From: Microtetraspora glauca
Lineage (GTDB): Bacteria; Actinomycetota; Actinomycetes; Streptomycetales; Streptomycetaceae
DNA: 35,024 nucleotides
NCBI GenBank assembly: GCA_000721275.1
Contig: JOFO01000054.1
Span: forward strand, 1-35,024
Direction of reading: 5' to 3'
The translations under genes were made by a program, and so were the position numbers. Shown piece after piece: positions 29,075-35,024 of the stretch. Each line of letters opens with the position of its first letter. Positions within the stretch are counted from its first letter, which is position 1. The notes beneath the pieces were generated by a model, which worked only from the letters and a program-made list of their open reading frames with translations, made no database searches and was not told the origin of the DNA.

Positions 29075-31303
29075 ATGAAACGCCCCGATCCCGCCGTGAC
29101 CGTCGCCCCCGCCCGCCGGGACCCGGCTCCAGGAGGGCCCGATCCGTTCGCGGCGGCCAGGGCCGCCTACTGGAAGCCCGAGGCCCGGCCCTCGCCGGGG
29201 CGCCACGCCGCCGCCCCGGACCTCTTCGGCGAACTCGTCCGGGCCGAGTACCGCCCTGATGACGCACCGACAGGCGGGCCCGGCGCCGCGACCGCCGGGG
29301 ATCTCGTCCTGGCCGGGCTGCGCCGCCGCGTTCGGGCGGGCGGCACACCGTCCCCCGAGACGTGCGTGCGGCTCCTCGCCGACGGCGACCACACCCGGGC
29401 GGCCGTCTTCGACGCGTGGCCGGAGTCCGTCCGGCGCCACGGGACGGAGCGCGCCACGGCCGCCGTGCGGCGCGGCCTGGACGGCAGCTGCCGCCCGCAC
29501 CTCGTCGCGCCCCTGCTCGACCTCGCTGCGGCGGAGTCCCTCGTTCCCCTCGCACGGCGCGAACTGCTCCGGCTGGCTCACGCGCCCGAACGGGCGGTAC
29601 GGCACGCGGCGTGGCGTCTTCTCGCCGCATACGACGGCTCCGTCCCCCTGCGTGTCTCCGGCGCCACTCCCGGACCCCGTCCCGCGGACGCCTACGAGCG
29701 TCTGCTCCACGAGGCCCTGCGGACGCCCGGACCGCCCGCCGCACCGGAAGGGAGCGCCGAGCTCCGCCCCGGGACGCTCGTCGCCCAGTCCATGCTCCTG
29801 GGGCACCTGGAGCGGCCCGGGGAAGGGCTCAGCGGCGGCCTCGGCGTCCTGCTGGGAGCCCTGGGCGACGCGCTCGCGCGGACCGGCGGCGTCGCGGGCG
29901 TCCTCACCCTCGTCACCGCCTGCGTCCCCGAACTGGAGGCCGACCCGGTCCTGCTGCGCCGGCGGGATCCGCGACACTGGGTGCTGCGGCTCCCCGTCGA
30001 CAGCCCGCGCCCCGTACGGCCCGACGAACTGGGACGGCACCGCGAGGCGCTGGCCTGGTGGGCGACCCGGCTCCTCGGCTCGCTGGGCAGACCCGTCGAC
30101 GTCCTCCACGTCCGCTACGCCGACGACGGCTCGCTCGCCCTCGCCGAGGCGGCCCGCCGGGCGGGCGCGGCCCTGGTCTTCACCGCCGCCCCAGACCCGC
30201 ACCGCCAGATGACGGAGCGGCATGCCGCGCCCGGCACCGACGCCGACGCCCTCCGGTACGACCTGCACCGGGTGTTCGTCGCGGACCGGCTGGTCGACCG
30301 GGCCGACCGCGTCGTGGGTATCGCGGGTCCCGGGGGAGGAGCGGGCGAACTGCTCCACCACTTCCCGCAGCTGGCCGGCGGGGCCGGCACAGCTCCCGAC
30401 GCGCCGCCGGAGGGCATCCCGCCGTACCGGGCTCCCGCGGACGGGGGCCGGCGGGTCGACTCCCTGCTCGCGGCCGTCCGTGCCCGCCTCGGCGCCACGG
30501 CCGGACCGGGCAGGCCGGACCCGCCCGCGGTGCTGCTCACCGTAGGGCGGCTGCACCCCGTCAAACAGCAGGACGTCCTCGTCCGTGCCTGGGCGGAGTC
30601 GGGGGCCTTCCGGGAGTCGGTCCTGGTCTGCGTCGGCGGCAGCCCGTCGGGCGCCGATCGCGTCGAACGCGCGATGCGCGCACGCATGGAGCGGGCCGCC
30701 GCCGGCGTCCCCGGGGCGGCGGAACGCCTGCTCCTCCTGCCCGCCCTCGCCAACGCCGATGTCCGCACGCTGGAGCGGCGACTGGCCGACCCCGCGAACG
30801 GGTTCCGCGCCCGGTACGTGTGCCCGAGCGCCAAGGAGGAGTTCGGGCTGGCCGTGCTCGAAGCCATGGAGGCAGGGCTCCTCGTCGCCGCGCCCCTGCG
30901 AGGCGGCGTCCCGCACTACCTGGACGACGGCCGCAACGGGCTGCTGATCGACACCTCCAGCACCCGGACGCTCGGCGAGGGCCTGCGCAGACTGCTCCGG
31001 GTCGACGACGGCGCGGCGGTCGCGATGGGGCGCGGCGCACAGGGCCTCGTCCGCTCCACCTACTCCTCGGACGCCATGGCGAGGGCACTGGCCCGCCACT
31101 ACACGGCCGTCGCGCCCCGCACCCGTACGAGCCGGAGGCCCGCGGCACCCTCGCGGGCAGGAACCGTCCGCCGGCCCGTCGCACCGGAGGGGAGGAGCCG
31201 TACCGCGGGGGAGGCCACGAGTCCTCCGGTGCCCGACGGCCCGTCGGCGGTGGGCAGCACCGCACGCGGTGCGTGCCCCCGGACGGCGTCGTCGCGGGGG
31301 TGA
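29075..31303 (+). CDS. GT4-type glycosyltransferase with large N-terminal extension
   Basis: The protein has 742 residues from ATG 29075 (CGAGGAG upstream). The first 235 residues have no recognised fold but contain alpha-helical, HEAT-like stretches (LVPLARRELLRLAHAPERAV, RHAAWRLLAAY). The GT-B N-domain starts around residue 240 (MLLGHLERPGEGLSGGLGVL) and has LHVRYADDGSLALAEAARRA. The C-domain reads TVGRLHPVKQQDVLVRAW (about 489), then YVCPSAKEEFGLAVLEAMEA with the EX7E-type glutamates near 588-596. This retaining family includes sucrose-phosphate-synthase-like enzymes. The last 60 residues are basic and disordered. It is divergent from the GT1 gene; the acceptor is unknown. Confidence 0.8.
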   Translation: MKRPDPAVTVAPARRDPAPGGPDPFAAARAAYWKPEARPSPGRHAAAPDLFGELVRAEYRPDDAPTGGPGAATAGDLVLAGLRRRVRAGGTPSPETCVRLLADGDHTRAAVFDAWPESVRRHGTERATAAVRRGLDGSCRPHLVAPLLDLAAAESLVPLARRELLRLAHAPERAVRHAAWRLLAAYDGSVPLRVSGATPGPRPADAYERLLHEALRTPGPPAAPEGSAELRPGTLVAQSMLLGHLERPGEGLSGGLGVLLGALGDALARTGGVAGVLTLVTACVPELEADPVLLRRRDPRHWVLRLPVDSPRPVRPDELGRHREALAWWATRLLGSLGRPVDVLHVRYADDGSLALAEAARRAGAALVFTAAPDPHRQMTERHAAPGTDADALRYDLHRVFVADRLVDRADRVVGIAGPGGGAGELLHHFPQLAGGAGTAPDAPPEGIPPYRAPADGGRRVDSLLAAVRARLGATAGPGRPDPPAVLLTVGRLHPVKQQDVLVRAWAESGAFRESVLVCVGGSPSGADRVERAMRARMERAAAGVPGAAERLLLLPALANADVRTLERRLADPANGFRARYVCPSAKEEFGLAVLEAMEAGLLVAAPLRGGVPHYLDDGRNGLLIDTSSTRTLGEGLRRLLRVDDGAAVAMGRGAQGLVRSTYSSDAMARALARHYTAVAPRTRTSRRPAAPSRAGTVRRPVAPEGRSRTAGEATSPPVPDGPSAVGSTARGACPRTASSRG

Positions 31304-31340
31304 TCCCCGCGACGACGGTCGCGCCGCCGGAGCCGGCACG

Positions 31341-31370
31341 GGAGCACCCCGTCCGGGCCCGGGGTGCTCC
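31341..31370. terminator. Bidirectional terminator hairpin
   Basis: GGAGCACCCCG (31341-31351) pairs with CGGGGTGCTCC (31360-31370), an 11-bp perfect stem with an 8-base loop. It lies between the convergent GT4 stop (31303) and the small Cys protein stop (31412). Confidence 0.7.
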
Positions 31371-31411
31371 TGCGGACGGGGACGTGGACGCGGATACCGC
31401 GGCGAGGCCGG

Positions 31412-31618
31412 TCAGGCGGGGGGCTGGAGCTCCTCGTGCCGAGGGATCTCGGCGGGCACCGCCGAACGCCACGCGCCCGCACCGCAGTTCGGCGGGAAGG
31501 CCGGGAAGAGGTGCCCGGCCATGTCGATGCGCCACGTGTGCGCGGCGGCGCAGTCGCAGACGTACTCGCCGGCCTCGGGCGTGTACGTGCCGGGCAGGTA
31601 GCGGGCGGGTGCGGTCAT
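31412..31618 (-). CDS. Small Cys-containing protein (68 aa)
   Basis: ATG 31618 is preceded by GAGGAGAACACC. The product reads RYLPGTYTPEAGEYVCDCAA, AHTWRIDMAGHLFPAFPPNC and GAGAWRSAVP, ending EELQPPA. The CDC, two histidines and a further cysteine could form a zinc site of rubredoxin or zinc-ribbon kind (the GTYTPEAGEYVC lead-in is typical of small zinc-ribbon proteins). No family is named. It lies 138 bases downstream of the photolyase gene on the same strand, so it may be part of the same transcript, as a partner or a stress protein. Confidence 0.7.
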   Translation of the reverse strand: MTAPARYLPGTYTPEAGEYVCDCAAAHTWRIDMAGHLFPAFPPNCGAGAWRSAVPAEIPRHEELQPPA

Positions 31619-31756
31619 GGTGTTCTCCTCGCTCGGTCGACGGGGCGTCGCGACGTCCTTCGCCGGCCCGTCCGGCGGCGGATGCGCGCCCGCGGCGCCG
31701 TTCACCTGGACGGCCCTGCCCGCCGACGGGGCGGGGAAGACGGACCGTCCTCGCGG

Positions 31757-33268
31757 TCACGGCGGCGCGTCGCGGCGCAGGCGCTCCCGTTCCCGCTCCT
31801 GCTCCAGGAGGGCGGGCAGGTCGCGCAGCCGGTCCAGACCCCGCACCGCCCGGGTCATGCGGGCGTTGCGGTCGAGCCGGTCCCGGTGCCGGTGGAGGAA
31901 GGCCCAGTAGCCGGCGGTGAACGGGCAGGCGTCCTCGCCGACCCGCCGGTCCGGACGGTAGCGGCATGGACCGCACAGGTCGCTCATGCGGTCGATGTAG
32001 GCGCCGCCGGAGGTGTACGGCTTCGTCGTCATCCTGCCGGCGTCGGCGTACTGGGACATGCCCACCACGTTGGGCAGCATCACCCAGTCGTACCCGTCGA
32101 CGAAGCAGCGGTGGAACCAGTCCGTCACGGCCGCGGGGTCCCAGCCGCGCTGGAGGGCGTGACCTCCGAGGACCATGAGACGTGGGATGTGGTGGGTCCA
32201 CCCCGTGTCGCGGACCTGGCGCAGCACCGTCGCCAGGCACCGGGCCGACACGGCGTCCGCGTCGAGGTCTTCCCACCAGCGGGGCAGGGCACCGGTGTGG
32301 CCGAGCACGTTCGACGTCCTGTACTCCTCGCCGAAGTGCCAGTAGAGGTGCCAGACGTATTCGCGCCAGCCGGCGACCTGGCGCACGAACCCCTCCACCG
32401 AGTTGAGCGGCGCCTCGCCCGCCCGCCAGACGGCCTCCGCCCCTTCCACGCACTCGGCCGGATCGAGCAGTCCGAGATTCAGGGACGAGGACAGCAGGCT
32501 GTGGCTCATGGTGCCGTCTCCGGCGAGCATGGCGTCCTCGTGCGCGCCGAACCCGGCGAGCCGGTGGTGCAGAAAGCGGCGCAGCGCGGCCAGGGCCTCC
32601 CGGCGGTCGGCCGGGAACGCCCGGGGACCGTCGCGGCCGACGAAGGAGACGTCCCCGTCCCTCTCCCAGCGGTCCAGGTCGCGCCGGACCTCGTCGTCGA
32701 CGGAGTCCTCCCGCGGGCGGTACGGCGCGGGCGCGTCGAGCGACGACGCTCCGCGCGGCGGAGGCCGGCGGTTCTCGTGGTCGAGGTTCCACGTGCCGCC
32801 CGCCGGCTCGCCGCCGTCCATGAGGAGGTCGTGGTCGCGGCGGACGTGCCGGTAGAAGGCCTCCATGCGGAGCGTGCGCTGTCCGCCCGCCCATTCGGCG
32901 AAGGCGTCGGGGCCGACCAGGAACCCGCGCGGCGGCAGCACGGTGACGTTGTCGAGCGAACGCACGAGGCGCAGGGCCGCCCGCGAGGTCGGGTGGTGCA
33001 CCGTCACCCGCCCGCGGCCGACGGCGCGCCGGAGCCCTTCCCGGTAGGTGTCCGCCCGCACGTACGTGACCCGGTCCCCGAGCTCGGCGGCGCGGTGCCG
33101 CATCGCCGAGAGGATCAGGTGGGCCTTGGCGCGGTGGAATCGGCGGCGCCGGAAGACGGCCCGCGATTCGATCATCACGACGGGTGCGTCATGGGCGGGG
33201 CCGCCGTCACCCGGCCGGAGGAAGGCGGGCCCGAGCTGATCGCCGAAGAGCCAGTGCGTGTCCGTCAT
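31757..33268 (-). CDS. Fe-S (6-4)-type photolyase / prokaryotic cryptochrome (FeS-BCP, PhrB/CryB class)
   Basis: The protein has 503 residues from ATG 33268. It starts THWLFGDQLGPAFLR, which is characteristic of the COG3046 photolyase-related class. The C-terminal FAD-binding region reads WTHHIPRLMVLGGHALQRG, then WVMLPNVVGMSQYADAG, then MTTKPYTSGGAYIDRMSDLC. Four cysteines at C344, C432, C435 and C448 have the spacing of the [4Fe-4S] ligands I recall for Agrobacterium PhrB (350, 438, 441, 454), an exact offset of six. PhrB-like enzymes repair UV (6-4) photoproducts using blue light and often belong to LitR regulons. The 291 bases upstream (33269-33559) hold no gene and share its promoter with DUF4383. 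Confidence 0.88.
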   Translation of the reverse strand: MTDTHWLFGDQLGPAFLRPGDGGPAHDAPVVMIESRAVFRRRRFHRAKAHLILSAMRHRAAELGDRVTYVRADTYREGLRRAVGRGRVTVHHPTSRAALRLVRSLDNVTVLPPRGFLVGPDAFAEWAGGQRTLRMEAFYRHVRRDHDLLMDGGEPAGGTWNLDHENRRPPPRGASSLDAPAPYRPREDSVDDEVRRDLDRWERDGDVSFVGRDGPRAFPADRREALAALRRFLHHRLAGFGAHEDAMLAGDGTMSHSLLSSSLNLGLLDPAECVEGAEAVWRAGEAPLNSVEGFVRQVAGWREYVWHLYWHFGEEYRTSNVLGHTGALPRWWEDLDADAVSARCLATVLRQVRDTGWTHHIPRLMVLGGHALQRGWDPAAVTDWFHRCFVDGYDWVMLPNVVGMSQYADAGRMTTKPYTSGGAYIDRMSDLCGPCRYRPDRRVGEDACPFTAGYWAFLHRHRDRLDRNARMTRAVRGLDRLRDLPALLEQERERERLRRDAPP

Positions 33269-33559
33269 GCCGCATCCGTTCCCGCGCGGTGCTCCACGGC
33301 ACCGCCCGTACTCCGTCCGTACCCGTTCGCACGTTTTCGCCCCGCGGCCGCCCGCCGGATGCGGCGGTCGACGGAACGGACCAGCGCCCGTCCCTCGCGG
33401 GTCCGCCCGGCGGGGGACAACAGCCTGCGCCGCGCATCCGGACCGGGACGTGCCGAGAAGAACGTGACGAAAGGTCACAAAAGGTGCCTCACGAGGCGTC
33501 CGTCCGCGACCCGCCCGCCAGGGCGGAGAGCGGTGGACACGGGAAGCGAGGGGAACGCG
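33269..33559. promoter_or_regulatory. Divergent promoter region of photolyase and DUF4383 genes
   Basis: No gene was seen in these 291 bases. A poor match to the 11-bp repeat, CGCGCGG-GAAC-GGATGCG on the minus strand, abuts the photolyase ATG (33272-33289). GTGAC-GAAAG-GTCAC at 33464-33478 is a perfect 5-bp palindrome about 80 bases before the DUF4383 start. Neither is assigned with confidence. Confidence 0.35.
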
Positions 33560-34141
33560 GTGAGACTCAAGGACGAACTGCCCGTCGACCACCATCTGGC
33601 CACGGTGTACCGCTGGGGCGCGGCCCTCTGCGGAGTCATCCTGCTCGTGTTCGGCTGCCTCGGTTTCGCCGACGCGCTCAGCCCCTTCGACACCTCTGGT
33701 GACCGGATCGCGGGCATGACCACCAACACCGCCCTGAGCGTGATCTCGGTCGTCGTCGGCTTCGTCCTGCTGGCGGGCGCCGCCGTGGGCGGGAACACCG
33801 CCTCGACTCTGAACCTGACCGTCGGTGGCTCTTTCCTGATCAGCGGGTTCTACCACCTGTTCGTGCTGGACCGGTCGGCCAACTTCCTGGACTTCGGCAT
33901 GACCAACGTGATGTTCAGTTTCGTCATGGGGCTGCTGATCCTCACGTTCGGGATGTACGGGCGGGTCTCCAGCAAGCTGCCCCACGACAACCCGTACTGG
34001 CGCCGGCGCCACCCGCGCGAGGCCGCCGCGGAGTCTCTGGCCCGGCGCCGGGCCGCCGTCCTGGCGCGGGACGAGCGTGCCGTGCCGCCGTCGCTTCCCG
34101 GCACGTCCTCGCCGGCGCTGCCGGAAGGTCCGCCACGGTGA
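33560..34141 (+). CDS. DUF4383 four-helix membrane protein
   Basis: The protein has 193 residues from GTG 33560 (GAGGGGAACGCG before it). After KDELPVDHHLATVYRWGAAL four hydrophobic helices follow, including VISVVVGFVLLAGAAVGGNT and SFLISGFYHLFVLDRSANF. NFLDFGMTNVMFSFVMGLL and ILTFGMYGR come next. The HLFV..RSANFL..G..N..FS pattern is the DUF4383 hallmark. The C-terminal 55 residues form a basic cytoplasmic tail. Function is unknown. Its TGA overlaps the GTG of the SDR gene (GTGA), so the two are translationally coupled. Confidence 0.82.
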   Translation: MRLKDELPVDHHLATVYRWGAALCGVILLVFGCLGFADALSPFDTSGDRIAGMTTNTALSVISVVVGFVLLAGAAVGGNTASTLNLTVGGSFLISGFYHLFVLDRSANFLDFGMTNVMFSFVMGLLILTFGMYGRVSSKLPHDNPYWRRRHPREAAAESLARRRAAVLARDERAVPPSLPGTSSPALPEGPPR

Positions 34142-34851
34142 CCGGCGGCCGTCGGGAGGGGGCCCGGCTCCGCGACGACGGCGCGGGGTTCTCCGGAGCG
34201 CGGGTGCTGATCGTGGGGGCGACAGGGGAGATCGGGGGCCTGGCGGCGCGGTCGCTGCACCGGCGGGGAGCGTCGGTGGCCCTGGCCGGCCGGGACGCCG
34301 GGCGCCTCACCGAGCGGTCACGGCAGGCGGGCGCGTGCCCCCGCCGCGTCTTCGACGCCTATGACCTCGACGGCTGCGAGGGGCTGGCGGCGTGGGCGGC
34401 GGGCTCCCTCGGAGGGCTGGACCGCGTCGTCGTCGCCGTCGGCGTGGCCGGCTTCGGGCGCGCGGAGGACGTCGGAGAAGCCGCCGCCGAGCACCTGATG
34501 ACCGTGAACGCCCTCGCGCCCATGGCCGCCGTCCGGGGCGCCCTTCCCCTGCTCGCGGCCGGCGGGGCGGTCGCGGTCGTGACCGGCGCGGTGGTCGACG
34601 CGCCGCCGCGCGGCATGGCCGACTACGCGGCCGCCAAGGCGGCGCTCGCCACCTGGCTGGAGGTGGTGGGCCGGGAGCAGCGGGCCCGGGGCGTTCGCGT
34701 CCTCGACGTACGGATGCCCCACCTGGACGGTGGTTTCGCCGCCCGGGCCGTGACCGGGAGCGCGCCCGCGCTGCCTCCCGGCGCCGACCCGGTGGCGTCC
34801 GTCGAGCGCCTCCTGGTCGCTCCCCTCGCCGGCGCGCCGGGCAGCCGGTGA
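34138..34851 (+). CDS. SDR-family protein with altered catalytic serine
   Basis: The protein has 237 residues from GTG 34138 inside the DUF4383 stop. The cofactor motif is VLIVGATGEIGGLAAR (TGxxxGxG variant, about residues 23-38). The NAG-equivalent is VAVGVAGFGRAEDV, and the tyrosine motif is Y-AAA-K in MADYAAAKAAL. The serine that normally stands 13 residues before the tyrosine is absent: the strand reads AVAVVTGAVVDAPP, with Gly or Ala at that place. It could use the nearby Thr, be a poor reductase, or be a non-catalytic binder. SDRs of this sort appear next to photolyase and CFA-type genes in other light-stress regulons (recalled, not checked). Confidence 0.78.
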   Translation: MTGGRREGARLRDDGAGFSGARVLIVGATGEIGGLAARSLHRRGASVALAGRDAGRLTERSRQAGACPRRVFDAYDLDGCEGLAAWAAGSLGGLDRVVVAVGVAGFGRAEDVGEAAAEHLMTVNALAPMAAVRGALPLLAAGGAVAVVTGAVVDAPPRGMADYAAAKAALATWLEVVGREQRARGVRVLDVRMPHLDGGFAARAVTGSAPALPPGADPVASVERLLVAPLAGAPGSR

Positions 34852-34853
34852 TC

Positions 34854-34877
34854 ACCGTCCGCGGGGGCGCGGACGGT
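34854..34877. terminator. Bidirectional terminator hairpin between SDR and ferrochelatase
   Basis: ACCGTCCGC (34854-34862) and GCGGACGGT (34869-34877) form a perfect 9-bp stem with loop GGGGGC. It starts 3 bases after the SDR stop and overlaps the first base of the minus-strand ferrochelatase stop. Confidence 0.65.
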
Positions 34878-35024
34878 CAGCGGCCGGTCGGCCAGGGGCT
34901 GTCGGCGCCGGCGGCGGCGGGGTGTTCGGTGCGGGCGGGGCAGCAGCCGATGGGGCAGAGGTCGTGGGAGGGTCCGAGGGCGCCCAGGGCGCAGCGCTCC
35001 GCGCGCGTGCCGCGTTCGGCGGCG
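34877..35024 (-). CDS. hemH: Ferrochelatase, C-terminal part (runs off the window)
   Basis: The minus-strand frame ending with TGA at 34877-34879 reads [20 protein letters not shown], then [14 protein letters not shown]. This Cys-rich tail (HDLCP.GCCPAR) is what I recall at the end of Streptomyces (coproporphyrin) ferrochelatases, where it is thought to help bind a [2Fe-2S] cluster. The enzyme inserts iron into the porphyrin for heme synthesis. Only 48 residues are visible, so the body of the enzyme and its integrity are unseen. Its place next to photolyase and SDR genes suggests that it may be a light-regulated copy. Which copy it is cannot be decided here. Confidence 0.65.
   Translation of the reverse strand, partial: AAERGTRAERCALGALGPSHDLCPIGCCPARTEHPAAAGADSPWPTGR

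Noticed and set aside
28809..29744. Minus-strand frame ending in AIPAPAEAVPVPVQAIPARA-type repeats
   Set aside because: The repeat is the 21-bp DNA array read as seven-residue units. The rest is a shadow of the GT4 gene, and GT1 starts inside it.
33272..33289. Possible 11-bp repeat at the photolyase start
   Set aside because: Only the second half-site (GGATGCG) resembles the consensus, too weak to call an operator alongside the others.

Overview
The window is high-GC (about 70-73%) actinobacterial chromosome. Codon use (strong G/C third positions, many GTG starts), the gene families, and a C-terminal ferrochelatase fragment of Streptomyces type all point to Streptomyces. No RNA genes, CRISPR arrays or replication origins were seen.

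Region A (1-3,120) is mobile-element debris. It holds the 3' end of an IS630-family transposase, an IS5-type end inserted exactly at that gene's stop codon, a frameshifted orphan gene (234-822), a small secreted protein, a 41-residue membrane peptide, and a complete IS5-family element (1784-3086). The IS carries matching 22-bp ends, a TA target duplication, a two-ORF transposase and an 87-codon passenger ORF.

Region B (3,122-17,600) is ordinary accessory content. It includes a stand-alone MurG-like glycosyltransferase with a methyltransferase, a CPBP membrane protease, and a TetR regulator divergent from a serine beta-lactamase-like hydrolase across a palindromic operator. A PlsC-type acyltransferase, a second TetR with two near-identical palindromes and a RidA protein follow. 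Then comes a run of orphan, immunity-like or hypothetical genes: LRR protein, DUF6308-like, SMI1/KNR4, DUF4253-like, a lipoprotein and several frameshifted genes.

Region C (17,603-35,024) is the most interesting part: a compact cluster that looks light- and photo-oxidative-stress-controlled. It has a LitR/CarH-type MerR regulator with a B12-binding domain and an ECF sigma factor of LitS type. Two FAD amine-oxidase-like oxidoreductases, DUF1365, a cyclopropane-fatty-acid-synthase-like methyltransferase and DUF1295 are present; four of these genes are joined by GTGA stop/start overlaps. SRPBCC, DUF2071 and DUF6480 proteins, two unrelated glycosyltransferases facing away from each other across four 21-bp tandem repeats, an Fe-S (6-4)-type photolyase with a small Cys-rich neighbour, DUF4383, an SDR-like protein lacking the usual serine, and the end of a ferrochelatase complete it. 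No carotenoid synthesis genes (crtE/crtB) are visible. An 11-bp direct repeat (CGATGCG-N4-CGATGCG) lies upstream of the sigma factor, upstream of litR and, in divergent degenerate form, between DUF2071 and DUF6480. I infer that these are operators of the B12 photoreceptor. The working model is a B12-photoreceptor regulon that repairs UV-damaged DNA and remodels membrane lipids: methylation or oxidation of an acyl chain, possibly followed by glycosylation. The lipid product is not predictable from the sequence.
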